DNA from: Oscillospiraceae bacterium
Lineage (GTDB): Bacteria > Bacillota > Clostridia > Oscillospirales > Ruminococcaceae
Reading direction: 5' to 3'
DNA length: 10,506 bases
Assembly: GCA_017848075.1 (NCBI GenBank)
Contig: JAGALG010000052.1
Location: 1 to 10,506 of the forward strand
Position numbers and translations under genes: made by a program. How positions within the stretch are numbered: position 1 is the stretch's first letter; each line of letters begins with the position of its first letter. Shown here one piece after another: positions 1 to 5,364 of this stretch. The notes beneath the pieces were generated by a model. It ran no database searches. It saw only the letters and a list, made by a program, of their open reading frames with translations, and had not been told where the DNA came from.

Positions 1-1199
1 AGGAAGTCGCTGTTAAACTTGACGGCCTGGAAGCGCTCGTCGGAGATGTCCAGGGAGATGATCCGGGAGAGATCGGCGCCGTTCTTTCGGAGCCTGCGGA
101 CCAACGTGTACTTTAGAGAGTCCTCGGCCGAGAAAAACATAACTGTTCCAGGCTCCCGCTGCACGGTCTCCCCGTGCTCGATAAAGCACGGCCGGCCGGA
201 GCTTACTGCTGCTGCAATGTTGCACCAAACCGTGGTTTTACCGCTGCCGCCGTCTCCGGCCAGGGTCGTGATCTGATAGCGGGGTATGTATCCAGGGATC
301 AGCCAGTCGGGCCGCTCCTCCGGGACGTTGCCCAGGGAAACGAGATCCAGGCTCAGCGGTGCCTTGCTTTTGGCCTGCTTCTGGCCGCTGCCTCCGGAGA
401 GGGTGCCCTTCTCAAAACGCTGCAGCGCCGGGAACACTTCACGCTCCAGCTCCTGATCAGACAGAGGCGGGACGCATACAGAGTCATTTTCAGCCGATAC
501 GGCCGCTCTGATTGCTGCGTCGGTGAGGCCTTTCGCCTGCAAACTGGACAGCATCCGGAAGAGGTAGTCCGTCCGTCCTCCAGCTGTGACTTCCTTCTGG
601 GCCTCGAAACGTGGGCCGCTGCCGCTGCCCCGTGCCTCCAGGTAGCCCTCGTCGATGAAAGCTGCAGCCTGATCGTCATAGACGGCGAGAGGCCGCTGAT
701 CCGGAGCGATGTCCCATTTGTAGGGCCTGCCGGTCTTGGCGTGGATCGTTGGTGGGAGTATTACCAGAGCGCCGTCCGTCTGGAAGTCCACTTGATAGTC
801 GTATAGGTGTTGCTGCCGTTTCATGCTGCCCCGGAGCTTGAAAAACAGGTGACGCCCGCCGGATCCCGTTGTGGCCGTCCAGGTCTCCGGAAGTCTTCCG
901 TTTTCTTTCTCCCAGGTCTGCAGCAGCTCGACGCCGCGTCGGTTGTCTTCCGGATGTTCGTCGAGATCGATCACAGCCAGGCCTCCGGATTTCTCACCGG
1001 TGACAACGCCCACGCCTGAGTCTGGCCAGCGGCTCCACCACTGCCGGATCTTCTCCGGATCTTGTGTGGCTTCCTTCTGCCAGGCCTTCATGGGCGGCTG
1101 CTTCGTTCCCTTCCGGATCGGGACAACGGCGAGTCCCAGCTCTGCATAGATCAGCGCAGCCTCCAGCGGCTCTGTGATTCCATGCAGTTTAGGCGTCAT
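1..1199 (-). CDS. Primase-polymerase/helicase, N-terminal part (runs off window start)
   Basis: The frame is open from ATG at 1199 to base 1, giving 399 complete codons and no stop. Residues about 10-180 form an archaeo-eukaryotic-type primase-polymerase (Prim-Pol) domain: GGLAVIDLD with the metal-binding D78 and D80, TGSGGRHLFF with H117, and VDFQTDGALVILPP with D138. Residues about 300-330 begin a RepA-like AAA/RecA-fold ATPase with Walker A GDGGSGKTT at 315-323. Family knowledge suggests it primes and unwinds plasmid DNA during replication. The start overlaps the end of the upstream HTH gene by 11 bases, and an AGGAGG lies 9 bases before ATG, so the two are translationally coupled. Walker B is absent because the gene leaves the window. 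The remaining C-terminal part is probably the reading frame at 9986-10506. Domain assignment is confident; the exact biochemical role is inferred. Confidence 0.9.
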   Translation of the reverse strand, partial: MTPKLHGITEPLEAALIYAELGLAVVPIRKGTKQPPMKAWQKEATQDPEKIRQWWSRWPDSGVGVVTGEKSGGLAVIDLDEHPEDNRRGVELLQTWEKENGRLPETWTATTGSGGRHLFFKLRGSMKRQQHLYDYQVDFQTDGALVILPPTIHAKTGRPYKWDIAPDQRPLAVYDDQAAAFIDEGYLEARGSGSGPRFEAQKEVTAGGRTDYLFRMLSSLQAKGLTDAAIRAAVSAENDSVCVPPLSDQELEREVFPALQRFEKGTLSGGSGQKQAKSKAPLSLDLVSLGNVPEERPDWLIPGYIPRYQITTLAGDGGSGKTTVWCNIAAAVSSGRPCFIEHGETVQREPGTVMFFSAEDSLKYTLVRRLRKNGADLSRIISLDISDERFQAVKFNSDF

Positions 1200-1395
1200 T
1201 CCCTCCGTCCTCCTTTACTGAGTCCAGGGCTGCGTCGATGACTTGCTTGTCAAAGAGGGTGCGCGTCCCGATCTTCCGCACGGCGCCGATCTCGTCTGCC
1301 CAGGTTCTGGCTTTAGTCTTGCCGAGGCCGGTGTACTGGCTCAGCTGGGCAATGGACAGAAGGCGAGGTGCTACTTTGGTTTCGTTTGTGTTCAT
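1189..1395 (-). CDS. Small HTH DNA-binding protein, excisionase/MerR-like
   Basis: A 68-residue protein starting at ATG 1395, chosen because AAGGAG lies 9 bases upstream; the open frame extends further 5' but without support. Residues about 12-58 match the HTH_17/excisionase pattern: LLSIAQLSQYTGLGKTKA is a helix-turn-helix, followed by GAVRKIGTRTLFDK, the usual wing plus lysine end of such proteins. It is likely a DNA-binding regulator or architectural factor rather than a true excisionase, since no tyrosine integrase is present. It is the first gene of the minus-strand operon leading into the primase-helicase, and its end overlaps that gene's start. The palindrome at 1456-1474 lies in its leader and is a candidate binding site. 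Confidence 0.8.
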   Translation of the reverse strand: MNTNETKVAPRLLSIAQLSQYTGLGKTKARTWADEIGAVRKIGTRTLFDKQVIDAALDSVKEDGGNDA

Positions 1396-1423
1396 GCTCT
1401 TCCGCTCCTTTTTGTGTTTTCCG

Positions 1424-1446
1424 CTGCGGCTCATTGGCTGCCGCAG
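1424..1446. repeat. Small hairpin in leader of minus operon
   Basis: CTGCGGC (1424-1430) pairs perfectly with GCCGCAG (1440-1446) across a 9-base loop. The sequence TTTCCGCTGC also occurs twice, once at the left flank of this stem (about 1419) and again at about 1448. The hairpin would lie in the 5' leader RNA of the HTH/primase-helicase operon, between the divergent promoter region and the Shine-Dalgarno site. Function unknown. Confidence 0.4.
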
Positions 1447-1455
1447 GTTTCCGCT

Positions 1456-1474
1456 GCAATCCGTCACGGATTGC
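1456..1474. promoter_or_regulatory. 19-bp perfect palindrome, candidate operator
   Basis: GCAATCCGT and ACGGATTGC flank a single C, giving a perfect 9+1+9 inverted repeat. It sits 3 bases upstream of the -35 box of the plus-strand regulator and in the leader of the divergent HTH/primase-helicase operon. That position suits an operator controlling one or both directions. The binding protein is unknown; the two local HTH proteins are the obvious candidates. Confidence 0.55.
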
Positions 1475-1477
1475 ACA

Positions 1478-1506
1478 TTGACATTGAAGCACACCGGCGA
1501 TAAACT
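1478..1506 (+). promoter_or_regulatory. Candidate promoter of XRE-like regulator gene
   Basis: TTGACA (1478-1483) is a perfect -35 box. At 17 bases spacing lies TAAACT (1501-1506), a 4/6 match to the -10 consensus. An alternative -10, TATGAT (1514-1519), is closer to consensus but spaced 30 bases from TTGACA. No strong promoter was found for the opposite direction, although the minus operon must start in the same interval. Confidence 0.5.
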
Positions 1507-1526
1507 AAGTATATATGATAAATTTA

Positions 1527-1540
1527 TAGTGATTTCACTA
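1527..1540. promoter_or_regulatory. Candidate operator TAGTGA-TT-TCACTA
   Basis: A perfect 6+2+6 inverted repeat lies downstream of the promoter elements and directly before the Shine-Dalgarno GGGAGGG (1542-1548) of the regulator gene. Its size and position are typical of an autoregulatory Cro/C1-type operator. Binding by the adjacent XRE-like protein is inferred. Confidence 0.5.
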
Positions 1541-1555
1541 AGGGAGGGCCACGGC

Positions 1556-2206
1556 ATGGCAAGAAAGCAAAACAGAGTGATAGAAAATCAGACACTGATC
1601 GACAATATGCGAAAGATCCAGAAAAACAGCGGCCTCCGGCAAGGCGCCTTTTTCATGGCCCACCTGAAGGATCTCCCAGGAGCGCCGAAAGCATCGACGG
1701 AAAATGCTGCAGAGGTGGCGCTGAGTGAGATCATGAACGGAGCCCGGGCCGTGCCGGTCTCTTTTCTTCCGGTGTATGCCCAGCTCGGCCAGATCTCCGT
1801 GGATCGGCTGCTCACCGGCCAGGACTGGAGCCCAGAGGAGCAGCCAGTCACCTATGGCGACATGCTGCAGCTGCTCTCCACCTTGTCAGAGAAAAAAGCG
1901 GCCGAGCTCCTGCCGGCCGGCGCCGGTGTCTCGTTCAAAGATCCGGCTCTCGTTTGTATGCTGGGCGCCCTCAGCGACCTGGAGCTGCTCCAGGAGGGCG
2001 GGTTCCCAGGTGTCGCAGCTGAAGCAACGCTGCGCGGCCTCCTGACCTATGAGGAGCTGCAGGCGCCTCTGTATGATTTTTCTGACGCCTCAGCTGCTAT
2101 GCTGCATAGGCTCACGGCCGCAGCAGTCCAGGAGAATGAGGAGAGCAGCCTGGACAAAATGCTCCGGCTGATCCGCTGCACGGCGCTCCGTGCGGTATCA
2201 AAATAA
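1556..2206 (+). CDS. XRE/Cro-C1-like transcriptional regulator, atypical
   Basis: A 216-residue protein from ATG 1556, chosen because GGGAGGG lies 7 bases upstream. Residues about 12-88 resemble a Cro/C1 HTH. It opens with a helix (LIDNMRKIQKNSG), then a candidate helix RQGAFFMAH, and ends with VSFLPVYAQLGQISVDRLLTG, which strongly recalls the 'IADYFGVSVDYLLTG' end of XRE domains. Between these there is an insertion of about 25 residues (around 38-62), so the domain is atypical. The remaining ~125 residues are helical and unrecognised. It is divergent to the HTH/primase-helicase operon and has an operator-like palindrome at its promoter. Control of plasmid replication genes is a reasonable inference. 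The stop codon lies inside a repeat shared with the recombinase promoter. Confidence 0.6.
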   Translation: MARKQNRVIENQTLIDNMRKIQKNSGLRQGAFFMAHLKDLPGAPKASTENAAEVALSEIMNGARAVPVSFLPVYAQLGQISVDRLLTGQDWSPEEQPVTYGDMLQLLSTLSEKKAAELLPAGAGVSFKDPALVCMLGALSDLELLQEGGFPGVAAEATLRGLLTYEELQAPLYDFSDASAAMLHRLTAAAVQENEESSLDKMLRLIRCTALRAVSK

Positions 2207-2230
2207 CCGTTGTTTCAAATCGTATCAAAA
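2195..2230 (+). repeat. Paired GTATCAAAA repeat, 27-bp period (copy B)
   Basis: GTATCAAAA occurs at 2195-2203 and 2222-2230, exactly 27 bases apart. The first copy reads GTATCAAAATAA and contains the stop codon of the regulator gene. The same pair with the same 27-base period occurs on the minus strand at 7231-7266, in front of the serine recombinase promoter. In both places CGTTTATTT follows 90-91 bases after the first copy (here at 2286-2294). Confidence 0.65.
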
Positions 2231-2278
2231 GACGGCCGCAGCTGCCCACCCTGGGAGCCTCTGCGGCCGTCGCATTTT
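2231..2278 (+). terminator. Terminator of XRE-like regulator gene
   Basis: GACGGCCGCAG (2231-2241) pairs perfectly with CTGCGGCCGTC (2261-2271), an 11-bp GC-rich stem, followed by GCATTTT. It starts 25 bases after the stop. The T-run is short, so termination may be partial. Confidence 0.65.
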
Positions 2279-2280
2279 GT

Positions 2281-2346
2281 CCGAACGTTTATTTTGAACG
2301 GTGTTCAAAACGTGCGAGCGAGCCCTCGCACATAGCGAACGTTCGG
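2281..2346. repeat. Nested inverted repeats forming a three-way junction
   Basis: CCGAACGTT (2281-2289) pairs perfectly with AACGTTCGG (2338-2346). Inside this closing stem are two further perfect hairpins: TTTTGAAC/GTTCAAAA (2292-2299, 2303-2310, 3-base loop) and GTGCGAG/CTCGCAC (2312-2318, 2325-2331, 6-base loop). As single-stranded DNA or RNA this would fold into a compact three-way junction. It lies in the gene-free region before the relaxase gene, so it may be part of a transfer or single-strand replication origin, or a protein-binding site. Confidence 0.6.
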
Positions 2347-2351
2347 AAAAA

Positions 2352-2373
2352 GGCGCTCGCTAAAACGAGCGCC
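2352..2373. repeat. GC-rich hairpin
   Basis: GGCGCTCG (2352-2359) pairs perfectly with CGAGCGCC (2366-2373) across the loop CTAAAA. It directly follows the three-way-junction sequence. There is no T-run on the plus side, so it is not a standard terminator. It probably belongs to the same structured region. Confidence 0.5.
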
Positions 2374-2412
2374 GCCGTCTCCCCGCCCCCGGTCGTCCGC
2401 TCCCATCGAGTG

Positions 2413-2483
2413 CCGCAGAGCTCCCAAAGGTGCCGGCTGAATCGGTGTTTTGTGTCGATTCGTCCGTTTTGGGAGCGCTGCGG
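2413..2483. repeat. Long 71-base inverted repeat with internal hairpin
   Basis: CCGCAG-A-GCTCCCAAA (2413-2428) pairs with TTTGGGAGC-G-CTGCGG (2468-2483), giving 15 base pairs with one A/G mismatch. Inside the arm-to-arm interval a second perfect stem, GAATCG (2439-2444) with CGATTC (2456-2461), forms a nested hairpin with an 11-base loop. Such long structured non-coding segments are typical of single-strand origins or transfer origins. Which one applies here cannot be decided from the sequence. Confidence 0.5.
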
Positions 2484-2549
2484 TCGCTCGTCTCCTGCAG
2501 CCGCAGCTGCGCCCCTCCCGGCGAGGGAGCCCGTCCCCGTAGGGGATAT

Positions 2550-2594
2550 GATAGGCTACTGCTTGACGCTGTGTCGGCAATGTGGTAGCCTATC
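2550..2594 (+). other. oriT: Candidate transfer origin (oriT) of the MobV-type relaxase
   Basis: GATAGGCTAC (2550-2559) pairs perfectly with GTAGCCTATC (2585-2594). Within it, TTGACG and CGGCAA form an imperfect inner stem. In MobV plasmids such as pMV158, oriT is an inverted repeat just upstream of mob that overlaps the mob promoter. This repeat has that position, 61 bases before the relaxase ATG, and overlaps a promoter. The nick site is not identifiable by eye, and the sequence does not match the pMV158 site as I know it. Confidence 0.5.
2563..2591 (+). promoter_or_regulatory. Candidate relaxase promoter overlapping oriT
   Basis: TTGACG (2563-2568) is a 5/6 -35 box. At 17 bases it is followed by TAGCCT (2586-2591), a weak -10 preceded by TG (TGGTAGCCT), as in extended -10 promoters. 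The -10 lies in the right arm of the inverted repeat, so relaxase binding there could repress its own gene, as known for MobM of pMV158. Confidence 0.45.
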
Positions 2595-2655
2595 TATATA
2601 GGGAGATAATGCACCACCCCGCAGCCTATACGCAATCCAGAAAGGAGTCGCCCCC

Positions 2656-4008
2656 ATGAAAGAACTTTCCGTGACAATAACCTTCGGTATGGGAAACGAG
2701 GCTCACAACCATGATTTAGAGTACCGTGAGACGCTGGAGCACGTCCACGCCAGGGAAGACGGAGTCGTCGAGCTCCTCCCCTATCGGCCGTACCGGGATC
2801 AGATCAACGAGCTCATGCGGCCATACATCGACGAGTACAACGCCGAAAGAGACAGAAGGCTCCAGGCTGCCTGGGATCGCTATAACGCCGGAGAGCTGAA
2901 GACAAAGCCCAGGAAGCGGGACTACAAGCACATGAATTATGATTACTATTCCCAGCATGAGAACGACGAGTACTACAACCAGAAGGAAAAGAGAAAGGAG
3001 CCGCTGCCGATTTTCCGGAGCATTATCCTCGGGATCGGAGACAAGGCCGACCGGAAGAAGGGCCGGATCACAGAGGCCCAGGCGATAAAGATCTTCCGGG
3101 AGGCCGTGGCCGACTTCCAGAAAGACAACCCGGCGCTGCACGTCCTGGGAGCTGCCGTGCATCTGGACGAGGTAGGCTTCTATCACTGCCATCTGGATTT
3201 CAAGCCGCTCTATGACAAGACGGCCGCTGACTCCAGAGGTCTGAGCGCCGGGATCAGCTTTGAGGAAGCCTTGGAACAGTGCGGATATTCTCCGGAGCAG
3301 TCGATCATAAACGGCCGAGACAAGGCGCCGATCCGGTTCAACGGGCTCCGGAACAAGATGTACCGGAACATGGAGCGAGCCATGGCCGGCGAGGGGCTGC
3401 GGCTGCAATATGGTATCAGCGCTCAGAAAGAGCCAGGCAAGGACAGCAGCCACAACCAGGCGCTGGAAGACTGGCAGGCAATCCAGGACGCGGCCCGGGA
3501 TCTGCAGCATCAGAAAAACGTGGCCCTGGAAGTGATCAGCCTGGACGAGGTCAGCCCGGAGGATCTGAAGAGAGCGACCGCAGCCGTGCAGCGCATGGCG
3601 AACACGCTGCAGGAAGTTGCAGACAGCCCCCGGACTATCGACCGGAAGGGCTACAAGGTTTCTTTCCGGCTCTTCGATCAGCTCCAGACAATGCTCCGGA
3701 GCCTGCAGAAAGCAATGGCCTATCTCGTGCATCAGATCGACGCCCTGAAGGAAAAGCTGGAGTACTACCGGCCATTCGAGCAGCGGGCCCAGAAGGCCGA
3801 GGCAGAGGCCGCCCAGCTGCGGCGAGAGCGCTTTTCCAGCGCCGAGGCCCGGAGCCGGCTGGAGAATGAAAACCGGCGCCTGCAGCGTGAGAACGACGCC
3901 CAGCGGCGATTTATGGAGACAGTAAAGGACAGAGAGGGCCGGAGTATGCTGGAGGCCTACGAGGCCAGGAAGGCAACGCAAAAGAGAGGCCAGGAGTGGA
4001 GTAGATAA
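2656..4008 (+). CDS. mobV: MobV/Pre-family relaxase (plasmid mobilization protein)
   Basis: A 450-residue protein from ATG 2656, with AAAGGAG 8 bases upstream. The relaxase family nicks oriT and leads the single strand into a recipient through another element's mating apparatus. The metal-binding motif is visible as AVHLDEVGFYHCHLDF (H169, D171, E172, H177, H179), equivalent to the HxDE...HxH motif of Mob/Pre proteins. The N-terminal HNHDLEYRE (about 17-25) is likely the first conserved motif. Residues about 300-450 are rich in E, R, K, Q and L and form a long coiled coil, probably for dimerization. The sequence between 40 and 120 is longer and more charged than in pMV158 MobM, so this is a divergent branch. 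The candidate oriT lies immediately upstream, and the stop codon abuts the first replication iteron. Confidence 0.88.
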   Translation: MKELSVTITFGMGNEAHNHDLEYRETLEHVHAREDGVVELLPYRPYRDQINELMRPYIDEYNAERDRRLQAAWDRYNAGELKTKPRKRDYKHMNYDYYSQHENDEYYNQKEKRKEPLPIFRSIILGIGDKADRKKGRITEAQAIKIFREAVADFQKDNPALHVLGAAVHLDEVGFYHCHLDFKPLYDKTAADSRGLSAGISFEEALEQCGYSPEQSIINGRDKAPIRFNGLRNKMYRNMERAMAGEGLRLQYGISAQKEPGKDSSHNQALEDWQAIQDAARDLQHQKNVALEVISLDEVSPEDLKRATAAVQRMANTLQEVADSPRTIDRKGYKVSFRLFDQLQTMLRSLQKAMAYLVHQIDALKEKLEYYRPFEQRAQKAEAEAAQLRRERFSSAEARSRLENENRRLQRENDAQRRFMETVKDREGRSMLEAYEARKATQKRGQEWSR

Positions 4009-4150
4009 CCGTCGATTCTCTCACAATAGCGTCGAAAATAACCGTCTGTTTTCTCACAATAGACCGTCCTATCCCTCACAATACACCGTCCGATCTCTCA
4101 CAATAGACCGTCCCGTTTCTCACATTTAACCGTCCGATCTCTCACAATAG
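4008..4150 (+). repeat. oriV: Replication-origin iterons, six 22-bp copies
   Basis: Five copies lie head to tail with an exact 22-base period: 4041-4062, 4063-4084, 4085-4106, 4107-4128 and 4129-4150. A sixth copy at 4008-4029 is separated by exactly 11 bases. The consensus is ACCGTCCGAT followed by CTCTCACAATAG; the CTCACAATAG part is the most constant, except in the fifth unit (CTCACATTTA). Periods of 22 and 33 bases place all copies on the same face of the helix. Such arrays bind Rep_3-family initiators as monomers. The first unit begins on the last base of the relaxase stop codon. Confidence 0.92.
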
Positions 4151-4190
4151 AAACCCGAAAAACCTTGATGTGACGGGGTTTTCCAGGGGC

Positions 4191-4286
4191 CTATATATTA
4201 AAGATAAAATAAAAATATATGTAATAATTTATTATGAATATAGAGCTGATGAGAGAGAAAAAGAGAATTATTTTATTTATTTTCTA
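4191..4286. other. AT-rich region, probable DNA unwinding element
   Basis: About 95 bases of nearly pure A/T lie directly after the iterons, in an otherwise GC-rich plasmid. This is the usual place for initial strand opening in iteron origins. I saw no consensus DnaA box (TTATNCACA) in the interval. Just before it, AAACCC (4151-4156) and GGGTTT (4176-4181) form a small inverted repeat. A 60-codon open frame across this stretch has no coding character. Confidence 0.65.
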
Positions 4287-4311
4287 TCGGTCGAACAAGT
4301 CCGGCGCCGCT

Positions 4312-4355
4312 ATATTGTGAGACTGCTTGACTTTTCTCACAGTATGCTATAGAAT
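4312..4355 (+). promoter_or_regulatory. rep promoter with inverted half-iteron operator
   Basis: TTGACT (4327-4332) and TAGAAT (4350-4355) are 5/6 matches to the -35 and -10 boxes at 17 bases spacing. TGTGAGA (4316-4322) and TCTCACA (4335-4341) flank the -35 as an inverted repeat and are the same core found in the iterons. In Rep_3 systems, Rep dimers bind such inverted iteron halves to repress rep. That mechanism is inferred here from the arrangement. Confidence 0.75.
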
Positions 4356-4388
4356 GATTAAAAACGCATTGAAAGAGAGGTTTTCCTT

Positions 4389-5270
4389 ATGGCAAAGCGC
4401 AAACTTTCAGAGCGTGAGGAGCTGAAAAAGCAAGCCAGCCGAGAGATGGCCGTTTACAAGCGGGATGATATGATCCAGAAGGCCCGGTTCTCCCTCACCC
4501 TCCAGGAACAAAAGTGCATTTTGTATGCAATCAGCAAAATAAAACCAACCGACACATATCTCACAGAATACATCTTTGACATCCGGGACTTTTACACCCT
4601 CTGCGGAATCGAAAAAGACACCTATACAGAGCTGAAAAAACAGCTCATATCTCTGAAGAGTAAGTGCTGGTGGCTGCTCATGCCGGACGGTGAGACAGAG
4701 AGCGCCGTCTCCTGGTTCGACGTCGTCCGGACTAACAAAAAGTCCGGTAAAGTGACGGTAGCCTTCCATCGGGATATGATGCCGTATCTCGTGGAGCTGG
4801 CCAAACAGGCCGAACAAGGAATGTTCTACACTGGCTATAATCTGCAGTTCATTCTCCCCATGTCCAGCCGGTACAGTCCCAGGCTGTACGAGATCTTGAA
4901 GAGCTACCAGAAAAACAACCGGGAATGGTTCTTTGATCTGGAGGATCTGAAGAAGCTGCTCGACTGCCAGAACTACACACGGTGGCCAGACTTCCGGCGC
5001 TTCGCTCTGGAGCCGGCCGTCGAGGAGATCAACAAATACACGGATCTGAACGTGGCCATGGATACCCAGAAGGAAGGCCGGAAGGTGACGAGAGTGATCT
5101 TCTACATGGCCAAGAAGGGCCAGAAGGCGCTCCTGGAGGCCAAGAGGGCCGGCGTGGATCGGCTCGATGGCCAGCTGGACTTCGACGCTCTCCTGGCCGA
5201 GCTGCAGCGTGGGGACAGTGTGAAGGCTCAGTTTTGGGCAGAAAATCCGATCCGGCGGGAAGAAAATTAA
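4389..5270 (+). CDS. rep: Rep_3-family replication initiator
   Basis: A 293-residue protein from ATG 4389, with GAGAGG about 10 bases upstream. It matches the Rep_3 (RepB/RepA) initiator family in length and in signature segments. These include the N-terminal KRDDMIQKARFSLTLQEQK, the ILYAISKI helix, the YTELKKQLISLK region, and SRYSPRLYEILKSY (about 158-171), the highly conserved start of the second winged helix. The second winged helix continues through FDLEDLKKLLD and FRRFALEPAVEEIN. Family members bind iterons and open the origin for theta replication. The iterons, AT-rich region and autoregulated promoter all lie directly upstream. The C-terminal ~50 residues are variable. The gene is followed by an operator region and an HTH accessory gene in the same direction. 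Confidence 0.93.
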   Translation: MAKRKLSEREELKKQASREMAVYKRDDMIQKARFSLTLQEQKCILYAISKIKPTDTYLTEYIFDIRDFYTLCGIEKDTYTELKKQLISLKSKCWWLLMPDGETESAVSWFDVVRTNKKSGKVTVAFHRDMMPYLVELAKQAEQGMFYTGYNLQFILPMSSRYSPRLYEILKSYQKNNREWFFDLEDLKKLLDCQNYTRWPDFRRFALEPAVEEINKYTDLNVAMDTQKEGRKVTRVIFYMAKKGQKALLEAKRAGVDRLDGQLDFDALLAELQRGDSVKAQFWAENPIRREEN

Positions 5271-5278
5271 AATTGAAC

Positions 5279-5351
5279 TTGTTTTGTCCGGTTCAAAACA
5301 GTACAATGTCAGAGTGAACAAGTTCTGAAGGGTTCAGAACGGTACAAAATG
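5279..5351 (+). promoter_or_regulatory. Duplicated 19-bp operator/promoter modules
   Basis: Two related 19-bp palindromes lie 41 bases apart: 5281-5299 (GTTTTG, 7 bases, CAAAAC) and 5322-5340 (perfect GTTCTGAA-GGG-TTCAGAAC). They share the frame GTTnTGnnnGGTTCAnAAC. Each is followed by the same tail, GTACAA (5301-5306) or GTACAAAA (5342-5349). The first module contains a plausible promoter, TTGTTT (5279-5284) and TACAAT (5302-5307) at 17 bases, with the operator between the boxes. The best candidate ligand is the HTH protein encoded directly downstream. Confidence 0.6.
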
Positions 5352-5364
5352 AGAGGTGTTTGAT

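Noticed and set aside
3279..3869. Second plus-strand frame inside the relaxase gene
   Set aside because: Overlaps the relaxase in another frame, composition is Gly/Arg/Pro-rich as expected from frame-shifted GC-rich coding DNA.
2716..3981. Long minus-strand open frame (421 codons) opposite the relaxase gene
   Set aside because: It is the antisense shadow of a GC-rich gene; the plus-strand frame carries clear relaxase motifs, while the antisense product is leucine-rich, low in recognisable structure and lacks a ribosome-binding site.
4008..4150. CRISPR array
   Set aside because: The 22-base units are contiguous with no spacers, and no cas genes are present; they are replication iterons.
4170..4352. 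60-codon plus-strand frame in the origin
   Set aside because: Lies across the AT-rich origin stretch and the rep promoter; no ribosome-binding site and no coding character.
4407..5321. Minus-strand open frame (304 codons) opposite rep
   Set aside because: Antisense shadow of the well-supported Rep_3 gene; no family resemblance.
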